From contig CM077005.1 in NCBI GenBank assembly GCA_039090855.1, forward strand, positions 15,849,921 to 15,913,920: a DNA stretch of 64,000 nt, read 5' to 3'. Shown in pieces: positions 24,060 to 35,649 of the stretch. Under the pieces are notes generated by a model that saw only the letters and a program-made list of their open reading frames with translations, did no database searches and was not told where the DNA came from. Position 1 is the stretch's first letter. Each line of letters starts with the position of its first letter. A program made the position numbers and the translations under genes. The stretch is from Macrothele yani (taxonomy: Eukaryota; Arthropoda; Arachnida; Araneae; Macrothelidae).

Positions 24060-24391
24060 TTGATGTTGACATATCACGCATAAGTTATGTAAAAATTACA
24101 AGTGGTAGGACGTTTCAGTAGCGACTTCTACCTTCATCAGCCATGGAATGAAACACGTGGTATAAGCATCAGTTAATAATAAAGAACTACGTGCAGAACT
24201 TGTACAATAATGAAATAATGCCATCTGTGCACAGTATACTCCGGGGTCCATACTGGAACACCCAGATAGGTTTTATTAAAGTACAAAAGTAAAAAGTTAA
24301 AATCATGAGACCTTTCGGACACCTGCACCACAATCCATCATCAGATACACTAAAAAAGGAGATAAATGGGCTAGCCCCAAACATATATATA
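24060..24391 (+). mobile_element. PLE family E, 3' terminal fragment
   Basis: 24183-24391 is the reverse complement of 32731-32925, sharing 'CCCCGGAGTATAC' and 'GGGGCTAGCCCC'. The 32.9 kb copy places this sequence just downstream of a GIY-YIG endonuclease, so this is the 3' end of a plus-oriented copy. The RTE copy 2 begins immediately after. Confidence 0.65.
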
Positions 24392-27300
24392 CGACCGCCA
24401 ATAGCGGTATAACTATACCATCGGGATTAGAAGAAATGCTATCCCACACTCACCAACCCGCTTGGCCAGCGTGGTGAGTTATGGCCAAACCCCTCCAAAA
24501 TGACTCCACAATTTAAACCTTGGCCCTCAGTCTCCGGCAGCTGGAATGTACCTGGCCAAGGCAGCGGCCAGTGCGACATGAAGGCAGAGGGTGCTAAGAA
24601 TCCCCCGGAGGACCGGACTAGGCTGCCATCTAATGCTGACCTTGGCTACGTACAACGGACGCTCCCTATCTTCTGATTCAAGGCTTCCTGAATTGGAAGA
24701 GGAACTACAAAGGATCAAGTGGGACATCGTCGGGCTAAGTGAGGTAAGGAGAAAAGGAGATCTCATTGAACTAAAAAGTGGACATCTCTTCTACTATCGT
24801 GGGACAGATACTGGCAGAACTAGTGGTGTTGGATTTATAATAAACAAGAAACTGAAGGATAAAGTTGTAGAAGTTGAAAGTTCCTCTGACAGAGCTGCAC
24901 GGCTTGTTATCCAACTCTCGAAAAGATACCAGGCTCAGATTATTCAAACTTATGCACCCACCACAAGTCATCCTGAAGAAGAAATTGAAGAATTTTATGA
25001 GGAAATTTGTCATCTAAATAATAAAGGTAAGCAGCACTTGAAAATAATTATGGGAGATTTCAATGCAAAAATAGGGCAACGGCAACAGAATGAAACTTCA
25101 GTAGGTAAATTCGGTCACGGCAACAGAAACCAGCGTGGAAATACTCTCGTTGAGTTTGCAGAGGCAGAAGGGTTTTTCATCTTGAACTCCTTCTTCAAGA
25201 AAAAGCCACACAGGAAATGGACATGGAGACATCCAAATGGGACGACAAGTGAAATTGATTTTATTATGTGTAACAAAAAATTCGTCATAGAAGACTGCAG
25301 TGTGCTAAACAAGTTCAACACAGGTAGTGACCATAGATTGGTGAGATGTAAGATGCACCTCAACACTAAACTCGAACGTAGCAAGCTCATAAGACAAACA
25401 AAATGTATTGACATAACCAACCTTAAAAAACACCATAATACCTTCAAGTTGGAACTGAAGAACAGATTCTCTGCTTTAGAAGGCCTAACATCGGAAGAAG
25501 TGGACATCTCTGAAGTTAACAGAAAAGTAACCAAAGCTCTTATGGAAACAGCAACAAAATTAGCTGGGTCTAAGAACAAGTTGCATGTAAATAAATTATC
25601 AGGAAAAACGAAAATGTTGATGCAAAAAGAAGAGAGATGAGGACAACTAAAGAAGATGTGACTTCCAAAGTGGAATATATAGAGCTATGCAAGACAGTAC
25701 GAAAAAGTATCACTGAAGACGTAAGAAAATTCAACTGTGAACTAGTGAGGAAAGCAATTGAAAACAACCAAAGCCTAAAGATAGCAAAGGGACATCTCAG
25801 TAAGGGAAGAAAACAGATTATGGCACTGAGAAAAGAAGATGGTTCTGTAACAAGAAATAGAGGCGAAATTTTGACAAGAGTGAAAGATTTCTACTCCAAA
25901 TTATATGAAAGGGATGATACATGCACTCCAGACATCATGAAAGATACCAGTACCAGAGTTCCTCCAGTCCTTCCAGCAGAAGTTGCACATGCAATCAAGA
26001 ACATGAAGCGGGGAAAAGCTTCAGGAGAAGATGGAATTACTGTAGACATCATACAAGAAGCAAGTGGAGAAATCGAAACAGTACTCGCCCAAATTTTCAC
26101 TCTATGCCTTAATGAAGGGAAAGATTCCTGAGGATTGGAACACCGCTACAATGATCCTGCTACATAAGAAAGGTGACATTGAGGATCTCGGAAACTACAG
26201 ACCTATCAGCCTCCTATCAGTAGTTTATAAAATCTTCACTAAAGTTCTTTCACACCGCTTGAAGGTAACACTGGACATGGCTCAACCGAGAGAACAAGCT
26301 GGATTCAGGAGTGGCTACAGCACAATAGATCATATCCATCTGCTGAGAGAACTAATTGAAAGAGCGAGGGAATATGAACTTCCATTGTGCATGGCTTTTA
26401 TCGATTATGAAAAAGCCTTTGATTCGGTGAAACCATCAGCAGTTACAATGGCTCTGAAAACCTGCGGTATTGAAGATGCATACATTAATATTATTAATAA
26501 CATCTATGAAAATGCAAGTGCAAAGATTCGGCTGTTTGAAAATACAACACACATAAAAATTGGAAAGGGAGTGAGACAAGGTGACACCATATCTCTGAAG
26601 CTCTTTAATGCCACATTGGAGGGTGTTTTTCAGTCACTGAGCTGGGAAAACAAGGGGATAAAGATTAATGGAGATTATCTAACCCACCTTCGTTTTGCTG
26701 ATGACGTAGTCATTTTTGCAACTAGCCCATCAGAGCTGCAGAGTATGATCCAGGAACTTGCTGACAAGAGTAAAGAAGTGGGATTAAAAATGAACTTTCA
26801 GAAGACAAAAGTGATGTTCAATGCTTTTACAAGAAATGAAGATTTATCGATTGATGGAGAAAAGCTGGAGATAACAGACACGTACGTTTATCTTGGACAG
26901 CAGATATCAAGTGAGGGTCACATTGATGAAGAAATTAATCGGCGTACAAAACTTGCCTGGAGAGCTTTTGGAAGAAACAGCATAATTTTCAAGAGCAATA
27001 TGCCATTATGTCTTAAAAGAAAAGTGTTTGATCAATGCATCCTTCCAGTGTTTACGTATGGTGCAGAGACGTGGACCTTAGCTAAAAGAGACATACAAAG
27101 GCTGCAGACAACTCAAAGTAGCATGGACAGGTGCATGCTTGGTGTAACCAGGAGAGATAAGAAGAGGAACACGTGGATCCGAAAAATGACAAGAGTGGAA
27201 GACATCATGATCAGAGTTAAATCCCTGAAATGGCAATGGGCTGGACATACTTGCCAGAAGGACAGATCATCGATGGACAGCCGAAATTTTAGATTGGATT

Positions 27301-27478
27301 CCAAGGGACAGGAAAAGACCCAGAAGAAGACCACATGGGAGATGGGTGGATGAAATTCGAAAGTATGCAGGGGTGACATGGAGGAGACTGGCACAAGACA
27401 GACCGTTGTGGAGGAAACTTGGGGAGACCTTCGTCCAGCAGTGGATTGATAATGGTTGACAATGATGATGATGATGAT
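24392..27478 (+). mobile_element. RTE-clade LINE, copy 2
   Basis: Almost the same sequence as copy 1 from 'CGACCGCC' onward, so 5'-truncated by about 110 bp relative to it. Ends in (GATGAT)n at 27478. It sits between PLE-E and PLE-A termini. The 5' UTR includes the phrase 'CACTCACCAACCCGCTTGGC', as in copy 1. Confidence 0.9.
24634..27459 (+). pseudogene. RTE LINE endonuclease-reverse transcriptase, three frameshifts
   Basis: Same domain order as copy 1: endonuclease with GDFNAKIG and SDHRLV, RT with CMAFIDYEKAFDSV, GVRQGDTISL and FADDVVIF, basic C-terminus. Frame is broken by a missing A near 25628, an extra A near 26121 and an extra T near 27250. None of these coincides with the two lesions of copy 1. 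At the third RT landmark copy 2 reads ISL where copy 1 reads ISP, a substitution in the conserved QGDxxSP motif. Not functional as it stands. Confidence 0.9.
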
Positions 27479-27503
27479 ACTGAAGAGCAAAACTGAAGAC
27501 TAA

Positions 27504-28523
27504 CAAAGAAAGGTGACTTGATCACGCTAGTTACGTTAACTAAAACTTTTACAAAAAAGTTCGTAAGTTGGAAGCTTTCGACCTTATCTTAGGTCTTCAT
27601 CACGCCAATGGAGGACTAAGATTGTTGCCAGATTCTACATTTGAATTTTTCCTATTTTTGTTGCCAAAACTTAGAATTGATCTCCAGATTAACGGAATGT
27701 AGAGAGGAGATTCGGAGTTGCAAGTCATTGAGTTGAAAATAATTTCTATGCTTTCACGGTAACGGAGGGCAAAACGATTGTCAAACGAAGCAATTCTTTT
27801 TTCTTCGTTCCAGTGGGGAACTGCAGATGTGTCTTCCATTGTCAAAATAGACAAGGCAGTGTTGGGATTGCCTTTCGAAACATCTTTTCTATGTTCTAAA
27901 ATTCTATGGCTTATGCTCCTGTATGTGCTTCCAATGTATAAGTTATTCCCAGTAGAAGAAGAGATAGGAATGCAGTAAACTCCTGGGAGGTTCAGGCTTT
28001 CAACTTTGTCCCTATCCCTTTGTAGAAGTTTCAAGATGTTTGGGGTAGATTTAATGGCAAGATGGTAACCAAAACTTCTAAAAAGAATCTGTAACTTATA
28101 AGCATAGGAAGGATGGTAAGGAACAGAACCACAGAATTTCAGGTCTTCTTTCTTGTGAGGAAGGAGGCATTCGATTTTCGAATGGTTTTCATATTTCTTT
28201 ATGAGGGAGTTGACTGTAACAGCAGGGAAACCATGAGAGAGGGCTATTGTAGAAATTTTGGAGAGTTCTTCTTAAAGAGAGAGTTGGCTGTTGCAAATGA
28301 TATGAGCCCTGTGGATGTAGGACTTCAATGCTGCAAGCTTGTAGAGATGCAGGGTGTAAGATTTGTAGGGAATGATGTTAGTGGCTGCAGAAGGTTTTCG
28401 ATAGAAGATAAGGTCGAAAGCTTCCAACTTACGAACTTTTTGTAAAAGTTTTAGTTAACGTAACTAGCGTGATCAAGTCACCTTTCTTTGTTAATATTGT
28501 TACGTGTTTTGCCCATAATCGTC
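27504..28523 (-). mobile_element. PLE family B, short insertion with inverted ends
   Basis: Bounded by a 14 bp direct repeat AAACTGAAGACTAA (27490-27503 and 28524-28537) that interrupts PLE-A terminal sequence, so this is a clear insertion. The two ends, 27504-27588 and 28404-28490, are reverse complements (phrase 'ACTTGATCACGCTAGTTACG'). Between them lies a minus-strand GIY-YIG endonuclease end. This matches the PLE habit of adding a partial inverted copy at the 5' side. Confidence 0.82.
27600..28034 (-). pseudogene. PLE-B GIY-YIG endonuclease domain (5'-truncated ORF)
   Basis: The open frame begins inside the protein and reads GVYCIPISSSTGNNLYIGST, a clear GIY-YIG motif, then an 'ISHRILEHRKDVSKGNP' helix with the conserved Arg, and further on SIEIIFNSMTCN and PLIWRSIL. 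This C-terminal nuclease nicks the target in PLE retrotransposition. The RT half is missing because the copy is 5'-truncated, so it is a fragment although its frame is open for 144 codons. Confidence 0.85.
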
Positions 28524-29872
28524 AAACTGAAGACTAAGGAAAAACTTTAGAATTTAAAACGAAAGTTGCAAAATAACCTGAAGATCAAAACGTGCAACGC
28601 AGCAGTTTTGAAAATTCAGATTTCACATTCTATTAAGAAGATACCTAAGCAAAAAAAAACATATATAATTTTGACTCACACCAAGTACAACATAGAAAAG
28701 GTTATGTATCTACCGGTGTGAGTAAAAGGAAGAAAAGATAAAAAAATAAAATAAAACAACTGAATGTAGAAGGTGTCGAGAATACTGAGCCTTGGCTTTA
28801 TCAAGGACCAGCAAAAACTCTGCATTTTCTCACTTCCACAAAGACCTAGTTGGAAATGGGTTTCTGCAAGGCCATAGATGCAAGTAACATTCCCACCTAA
28901 AATTGTTTTAAAAAATATATATATGTCATGTCCTCCGCAGAGTTGTATGACCTAGCACTAGTTAACAATTTCGCTTGCATCCATTAACCTTCCTGGCCCG
29001 ACCCATGCTCTTCATCTGTTACTATTAAACAGAGAGAAGAAGATTAAAGAGAACTCAAGCTGTGGGAGTGACATTATAATTAGAAATAATTTTCAGCTAT
29101 AACGAAATGCCATGTTCGTTTGAGAGAGAATTTAAACCTGAAAAACAATGCAAAAGAAATCCAAATTTTTACATTGCAATTAAAAAAGGAAATATTAATT
29201 TTTAAAAAACAGATTTTTGAAAGAAAACTTGAGTCTAAAACCCCCTACTCTACAACTTATGACAACACGAAAACGAGAATAAGTTAAAGACAATAATTAA
29301 CTAAAGACAACTTTGTGAAAGTTATATGACTTAAACAGTTAGTTGCAATATGTACAAAGTATTTCAGCAGTGCTTTAAGTGCATAATTAATTAGTTATTA
29401 AGAACTTAACTACTTTGAAAATAAAGCGCAAAGAAAAGGAACAAGCTAAGCCATCTGCTGTTCCTAGGTACCCCAAAAGGACGCGCAAAGTTACCAAAAA
29501 AAAGAAAGAGTTAAAACCCGCAAAAATGTTAACAGACAAGCCAGTGCCTAAAAGCTGAAAAGCAAAAAATCAACAGAGAAAAAAGTACATGAAGTACAAA
29601 CATTGAACTTATAAAACCTAAAACCCAAGTACAAGGAAGAGAGCTTACCTCTTGTGCGACTAAACTTTCTCCTCACAAGAGTAAAACATGGCTGACCTCT
29701 TCCGTAACACTTCTGCCACTCCCTAGCGACTAGGAGTACATTCAGTTGTTTTATTTTATTTTTTTATCTTTTCTCCTTTTACTCACACCGGTAGATACAT
29801 AACCTTTTCTATGTTGTACTTGGTGCGAGTCAAAATTATATATGTTTTTTTTGCTTAGGTATCTTCTTAATA

Positions 29873-29920
<48 letters not shown>

Positions 29921-31690
29921 TTAAGAGCAAAACTGAAGACTAAGGAAAAAATTTTAGAATTTAAAACGAAGGGTGCAAAATAACCTGAAAATCAAAACGC
30001 GCAACGCAGCAGTTTTGAAAATTCAGAATTCACATTCTATAAAGATACCTAAGCAAAAAAATACATATATAATTTTGACTCACACCTAGTACAACATAGA
30101 AAAGGTTATGTATCTACCTGTGTTAGTAAAAGGAGAAAAGAAAAAAAATAAAAGAAAACAACTGAATGTAGAAGGTGTCGAGAATACTGAGCCTTGGCTT
30201 TATCAAGGACCAGCAAAAACTCTTCATTTTCTCACTTCCACAAAGACCTAGTTGGAAATGGGTTTCTGCAAGGCCATAGATGCAAGTAACATTCCCACCT
30301 AAAATAGTTTAAAAAATATATATATAAGTCATGTCCTCCGTAGAGTAGCATGACCTAGCACTAGTTAACAATTTCGCTTGCATCCATTAACCTTCATGGC
30401 CCGACCCATGCTCTTCATCTGTTACTATTAAACAGAGAGAAGAAGATTAAAGAGAACTCAAGCTGTGAGAGTGACATAATAAATAGAAATGATTTTCAGC
30501 TATAACGAAATTCCAAGTTCGTTTGAGAGAGAATTTAAACCTGAAAAACAAATTTTACATTGCAATTAAAAAAGGAAATGTTAATTTATAACGAACAGAT
30601 TTTTGAAAGAAAACTTGAGTCTAAAACCCCCTACTCTACAACTTATGACAGCACGAAACGAGAATAAGTTAAAGATAATAATTAACTAAAGAAAACTTTG
30701 TGAAAGTTATATACCTTAAACAGTTAGTTGCAATATGTACAAAGTATTTCATCAGTGCTTTAAGTGCATAATTAATTAGTTATTAAGAACACTACTTTGA
30801 AAAAACAGCGCATAGACAGCGCATAGAAAAGGAACAAGCTTAGCCATCTTCTGTTCCTAGGTACCACAAAAGACGCTCAAAGTTATAAAGAAAAGTAAGA
30901 GTTAAAACCCGCATAAATGTTAACAGACAAACCAATGCTTAAAAGCTGAAAAGCTAAAAATCGACAGAGAAAAGGTACATGAAGTACAAACATTGAACTT
31001 ATAAAACCTAGAACCCAAAAACAAGGAAGAGAGCTTACCTCTTGTGTTACAAAAACTTTTCTCCTCACAAGAGGAGAACATAGCTGACCTCTTCCGCCAC
31101 TCCCTAGACGCTGGGGGGCAGTGAGGGTGGGGCTGATGGCCTCCTCATACAGCAAGAAACCGACGCGCTGAGATTTTAACCAGAGAAAAAAATATATAAA
31201 CTTAAGACTGTGGATCTGTATGATCAGAATGAGCAGAATTAACTCTCCAGAATACATGAGAATTATTATAAAATACACGAGCAGTTTATTTAATAATCTT
31301 TGCATGTATTAAATCACCTTAGTGAGCTTCTATAGATTAATCAGAATCTTATTAATTTTAATGTTGGTTTTACTATTTTTAGTATAGCTATCCTAGTGAT
31401 GAATAACTAGTTTTCTTTTTTATTTGTTTTTATTTTCTTTTATAAACAGATTTTTAAGCTTTTTTTGTGATTTTGTTTATATTATTTAATTTTTTTGTTT
31501 TAATAGGACCGTCATATCCATAGCACTAAGGTTCCTTTAGGTAGTTAATAGGCATCCTCTAGCCAACTTCCTTACGGCTTTGATTGGTCAGAATCATATT
31601 ATTAACTGTGTAGAAAATTAAAGCAGATCTGCCAACCTTACTCTATTATTCAGAATAATTTTTCTTAAAGTTCTTTTGATGAACGGACAA
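28524..31690 (-). mobile_element. PLE family A, two truncated copies in direct tandem
   Basis: 28524-29745 and 29932-31690 repeat the same block in the same orientation: 'GAAGACTAAGGAAAAA', 'GACTCACACC..GTACAACATAG', the 'GTTGGAAATGGGTTTCTGC' terminus, 'CATGTCCTCCG..AGAGT' and 'GACCTAGCACTAGTT'. The second copy goes further, ending in the sequence just 3' of the RT (compare 9990-10045). Between them, 29735-29875 is an inverted copy of 28630-28760, followed by (AT)n at 29875-29920. All non-coding 3' region; reading frames here are not genes. Confidence 0.8.
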
Positions 31691-31718
31691 AACACATGAT
31701 TAAAATACCGATTAATGA

Positions 31719-32030
31719 TTAAACTGTATCAGGTTGATCTGTCGAATTATGAAAAGCATTGTCCGAAAACAAGAATGTCCAAGGTCTCAGTACAACATGT
31801 GGAACATCGTCGTTGCAGCATAAATGTCCCCTCCAAATAATGAATAAACTTTCGGCAAAAGTTAAATGCGACCTCTTACATGGGGTAACGAGGATCGTCG
31901 CTTCCTTCCAGATGGGAAAGTTTCCAGAGTGAACCAATCTGGCGAGTGCAGTTGTCATACCTCTAACACGAACACTATACATATGTTCCTTGACTCTGGT
32001 GTTCAATACATGAAAGGTATATTTAACCAG
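31719..32030 (-). pseudogene. PLE-D GIY-YIG nuclease C-terminus (minus copy)
   Basis: Minus strand reads LNTRVKEHMYSVRVRGMT, TALARLVHSGNFPIWKEA and FAESLFIIW. The R..EH helix, the 'SALA.H....H.F.W' block and the Glu of 'ESLFI' are usual C-terminal landmarks in PLE nucleases. Truncated at the 5' side; no GIY motif. Confidence 0.72.
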
Positions 32031-32149
32031 CAGCCTTCCCCTCCCACCCCCCAATTTGCAATTCCGCAAGGTTAGGAGTGAGCGTGACACCTCCTTGAGT
32101 AGAGAATCTTCACGAATCAGATATGTTGAGTCTGTGGAATGTTCCACGG

Positions 32150-32500
32150 ATAGTGAACATTTTGAACAGTGTGTGTAAACCATGTGGACTTGGTTTGGGT
32201 GTAAAATCACGTAACAGACATGGTATTTATCGTATTCCACTCAAAACGCCCAACCCAGGAGATGTGAACCAAGAATACACATGTTCTACCTCCCATACAT
32301 TGAACACCCAAATCAGGGAACATATGTATAGTGTTTGTATTGGAGGTATGACAACTGCACTCGCCAGATTGGTTCACTCCGGAAACTTTCCCATCTGGAA
32401 GGAAGCAACGATCCTCATTACCCCAGGTAAGAGGTTGCATTTAACTTTTGCCGAAAGTTTATTCATTATTTGGATGGGGACATTTACGCTGCAATGACTA
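32150..32500 (+). pseudogene. PLE-D GIY-YIG nuclease C-terminus (plus copy)
   Basis: NRHGIYRIPLK (codons at 32213-32245) is the GIY motif; then LNTQIREHMYSVCIGGMT, the same helix as the minus copy, and WKEATILITPGKR with FAESLFIIW. The YIG half is not recognisable between the GIY and the helix, so the nuclease is decayed. Confidence 0.75.
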
Positions 32501-32668
32501 TGTTCCACATGTTGTACTGAGACCTTGGACATTCTTGTTTTCGGACAATGCTTTTCATAATTCGACAGATCAACCTGATACAGTTTAATCATTAATCGGT
32601 ATTTAATTGTGTGTTTTGCCAGTTTGCTCCTATTCCACACTAGGCGGCATTTTGGAATCACGTCATAT

Positions 32669-32676
<8 letters not shown>

Positions 32677-32733
<57 letters not shown>
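32677..32733. repeat. (AT)n microsatellite
   Basis: About 28 AT units between the PLE-D foldback and the PLE-E terminus. Confidence 0.95.
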
Positions 32734-32737
<4 letters not shown>

Positions 32738-33345
32738 TGGGGCTAGCCCCTCTATCTCTTTTTTTAGTGTATCTGATGATGGATTGCGATGTGGGTGTCC
32801 GAAAGGTCTTATAATTTTAACCTTTTACTTTTGTGTTCTAATAAAGTCTATCCAGCTGCTCCAGTATGGACCCCGGAGTATACCGATCACGGACAGCATT
32901 ATTTCATTATTGTACAAGCATCAGTTGTTTCCAGATTTCAAAATAGCTTTCCAAGTGATAGGGATGTTAAAAAGTGCATCGGTATTGCAGGTGTTAGAAG
33001 TAAGAAAGATTTCAATGTTTTCGCGGTACCCGAGGGCTTTCCGATTGCTGAGCGGAGCGATAAGTTTAACATTTTGCCAATCGGGAATCACGGACATATC
33101 ACTGATGGCTAAAATTGAAAGAGAGGTAGAAGGGTTGCCTTTTCTTAACATCAGTGATATGTTCCACCAATCGCCAGTTGATGCTTTGGTAAGCACTACC
33201 AATATAGTGGGAAACACCAGTGGAAGTGTAGAAGGGTTGCTTTTACCTACTACACTGGTAGTGCTTACTAAAGTATCAACTGGCGATTGGTGGAACATAT
33301 TGCTGATGTTAAGGCAAACATTTCCTGGTAGGAAATGTTTTGCGC
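32734..33345 (-). mobile_element. PLE family E, truncated copy with inverted 5' end
   Basis: Minus-oriented 3' part: nuclease fragment at 32921-33170, then terminal sequence down to 32734 shared with 24183-24391. At its 5' side, 33131-33190 and 33245-33320 form an inverted repeat ('CACCAATCGCCAGTTGATGC' and its complement) around about 55 bp, again a partial head-to-head copy. Confidence 0.75.
32921..33298 (-). pseudogene. PLE-E GIY-YIG nuclease C-terminus
   Basis: Reads KGNPSTSLSILAISDMSVIP, NRKALGYRENIEIFLTSN and NIPITWKAIL. These align with the PLE-B nuclease (KGNPNTALSILTMEDTS, YRESIEIIFNS, PLIWRSIL), so B and E are sister lineages. The GIY-YIG motif proper is absent; the first ~45 codons come from the inverted partner copy. 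Ends at 32921. Confidence 0.78.
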
Positions 33346-33419
33346 ATAATTTCTAATTTTTGGTAAAGAATGGCTTGGCCATCATGTGGCGTAAACAATT
33401 TCTGCTTCTGATGTATTTA

Positions 33420-34330
33420 CAGCAAAATCTGAGCTTCTAAAACCTCGATTGAAAAAATTCTTTTGTAGACAGATACCGTCCACATAGAAAAAAAAAAACC
33501 TTTAAGAGATTACTTTCTTCTAAAAATAATGCATAGTTTTCCCTCCAGGGACGTAGGTGTATATCTTATTTTTGTCGATATCTCTGCTTCTAAAAGTCTG
33601 ATTTGAAAAATGTTTTTCTTCTTGGAGAGCGTTCCTTCAGCGAAATGTTTCTCATATTATTTCAAAGTTTTCTTAATGCAGAAGTCTGCCACAACAGGGA
33701 GTCAGTTTACGGTTCCGTTTACAGTAATATCTGTGGGACTAAAATCTTCTTGAAAAACTTCATTCTTTGGTCAGATACAACTATCTATGCAAACTCAGCG
33801 AGCTTATTTTCTCCCCAAAATGATGCACAGTTTCGCCGGTAGGGACGTAAATGCTTAATCTGTTTTTCTCAATATTTCTGCTTCTACAGGTGGTGATTTA
33901 AAAAGTTCTTTCAACACCGGATGCCATTTACCTTGTGGAACACTTCAGGCTAGTATATGAGGCATTCTGTAGTTCACAGCTGTCGTTTGGTGGTGGTTTT
34001 TGTACTTCAGTTTGCAACTGTATTGCCGCTTCTAAAAACTCTATTGAGAAACTTCTTCTTTGTTGTATGCCATTCGCTACAATAGAGATGTGTAGCATTA
34101 TCTTTTTTAAATAATGCAAAGGATTTCTTGCTAGGAGGGGTTTAAAGGTTGAAACTTTTTTCTGGCAAAAATATTTGAAAAATTCATTTTCCTTAGCATA
34201 GCTTTTTCCATGAAGAATATTTTTTTTTATTTCCAACTTCCCATTCTCAATTCTTCTGCTAACAGGCACAGACTTATATCATGTTTTCTTCTATATTTCT
34301 TCTTTTAACTGATTAGATGTGTGCCCTCCC
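33420..34330. repeat. Decayed tandem array, period about 145-152 bp
   Basis: The phrase 'GCTTCTAAAA...GATTGAAAAA' recurs, with mismatches, at about 33433, 33585, 33735, 33880, 34028 and perhaps 34300. A second phrase, 'GGGACGTA..TGTATATCTTATTTTT', recurs at about 33548 and 33841, two periods apart, which hints at a dimeric unit. No coding content. Confidence 0.55.
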
Positions 34331-34671
34331 TATTCTTAAATTCTGGATTTTCCCTTGCTTTATTTTATAATAATTTCAATTGTTATCAATAATAGACTGA
34401 TTACATGGGAAGGTAGTGCAGAATAATGATGCAGCTAAAATTACTAATTGAATTAATTATTTTCACATTGAAGGAAAGGATTTTCTGATAAACCTTGTGG
34501 TAATTGCACCACCATGATTGAGTTTTGCATTACTGGGTAATTCTTCAATTAAAAACATTAAAAAAAATGTAATAAGTAAAAAAGTGCACTCATCCATTTA
34601 TATATTTTATCATTTTTATTACTTAAAACCAAAATTTCCTTTTAAAAATAATTTGACCACGATACTGTAAA

Positions 34672-34790
34672 GAGCAGTGGTTCCCAAAGTGTGCGCTGCG
34701 GCGCCCTGGGGAGCCGTGGCTTCCTCACAGGTGCACCGCGAAATAATACAAAATTTTCATAATTTTACTTCCATTTTCAATTCAATGTCA
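34672..34790 (+). mobile_element. hAT-like terminus (CAGTGGTTCCCAAAG type)
   Basis: Begins CAGTGGTTCCCAAAGTGTG and continues with the GC-rich GCGCTGCGGCGCC hairpin and a block ending near CACCGCGAAATAATAC. That start is characteristic of non-autonomous hAT elements across animals. The opposite end was not found. Confidence 0.5.
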
Positions 34791-35139
34791 TAGGACGTGA
34801 CATCGCGACATCAAGCGGACCTGGTGAAAACCAGTAGCTCACTTACTAATAACTGTTTGCAGAAGCCTCTACAAATGGTTACTAGATGGCGCTCTACAAT
34901 ACTGTTACAGGTCTGAGATTACTCCTCTTAGTCTGTCTCACTTGGAGGTTTGGTGTGGGTTTCCTTTTTGAAATAATGACCTTCACATGCTAAACACCTT
35001 TTACAGCAGTCCACAAGCTTCTGAAACAAGTGTTGCCGTCGGTTTTGTGAAAAACACTTTGAGGTATCAGTGAAAGTGTGGAATGTTCAGAGTAATTTTA
35101 TGCCTGGTAACGGCTGCACTAACTAAATTTTTGCATTAC

Positions 35140-35649
35140 GCATGATGATTGAAAAGTATCTGGTTATTGGTAAGATAGTTTTTGCTGCCTTCATAGAGTT
35201 AGAGAAAGCATACAACTGAGTAAATAGAACACTTCTGTGGAAGGTATTGAATAAATATGATTTTACTGGGAATCTACTAAACAGTGTAAAAGCCATGTAT
35301 GCTGGCAGTAGAGCTTGTGTGCAAGTGAATGGTGTTTTATCAAATTGTTTTTTATTGGTGCAGGAGTCAGACAAGGTTGTGTAATGTCACCCTGGCTGTT
35401 TAATATATTTATGGATGTGTGATGCCAAAATGGATTACACACTGGTTTATGTATTGGTGAAATCTGTGTGTGCAGATTGCTGTATGCTGCTGATGACATT
35501 GTCCTTTGCTAAAGAGCAGAAGTGAGTGAAGAGTATGTTCTCCCAGATGAACGAAGTTTGCCTGAAATTCATTCAAAGTATAAATACAGGAAAAACCAAA
35601 GTTATGGTTTTTGAGCAAGGAACTGATAGTACTGAATGTAGTATATATG
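35140..35649 (+). pseudogene. LINE reverse transcriptase, 5' part before hAT delta
   Basis: Frames read IELEKAYN (motif A, with the D-to-E change seen in decayed copies), ALLNSVKAMYAGSRACVQVN-type sequence, GVRQGCVMSPWLFNIFMD (motif B) and LLYAADDIVLC (catalytic ADD). Several stops and frameshifts. The order and spacing fit a jockey/RTE-like LINE. The ORF is interrupted at 35650 by hAT delta and resumes at 38413. Confidence 0.78.

Larger units (their letters stand above)
31693..32625. mobile_element. PLE family D foldback
   Basis: 31693-32020 and 32305-32625 are near-identical reverse complements (phrase 'ATGACAACTGCACTCGCCAG'), head to head around about 280 bp of single-copy sequence. Each arm encodes the C-terminal half of a GIY-YIG nuclease; only the plus copy reaches the GIY motif. 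Confidence 0.85.

Noticed and set aside
24111..24141. Hammerhead core on the minus strand (CTGATGA, GTAG/CTAC stem, GAAAC)
   Set aside because: The core is tempting, but the best stem I is mismatched, the cleavage triplet would not pair properly with the C after GAAA, and the strand is opposite to the inferred element direction.
27600..28034. Free-standing GIY-YIG homing endonuclease gene
   Set aside because: The domain lies inside an element with PLE-type inverted ends and a target duplication, and has no start of its own.
30883..31305. 140-codon minus frame with hydrophobic segments
   Set aside because: It lies in the non-coding 3' region of PLE-A, which is repeated elsewhere without that frame.
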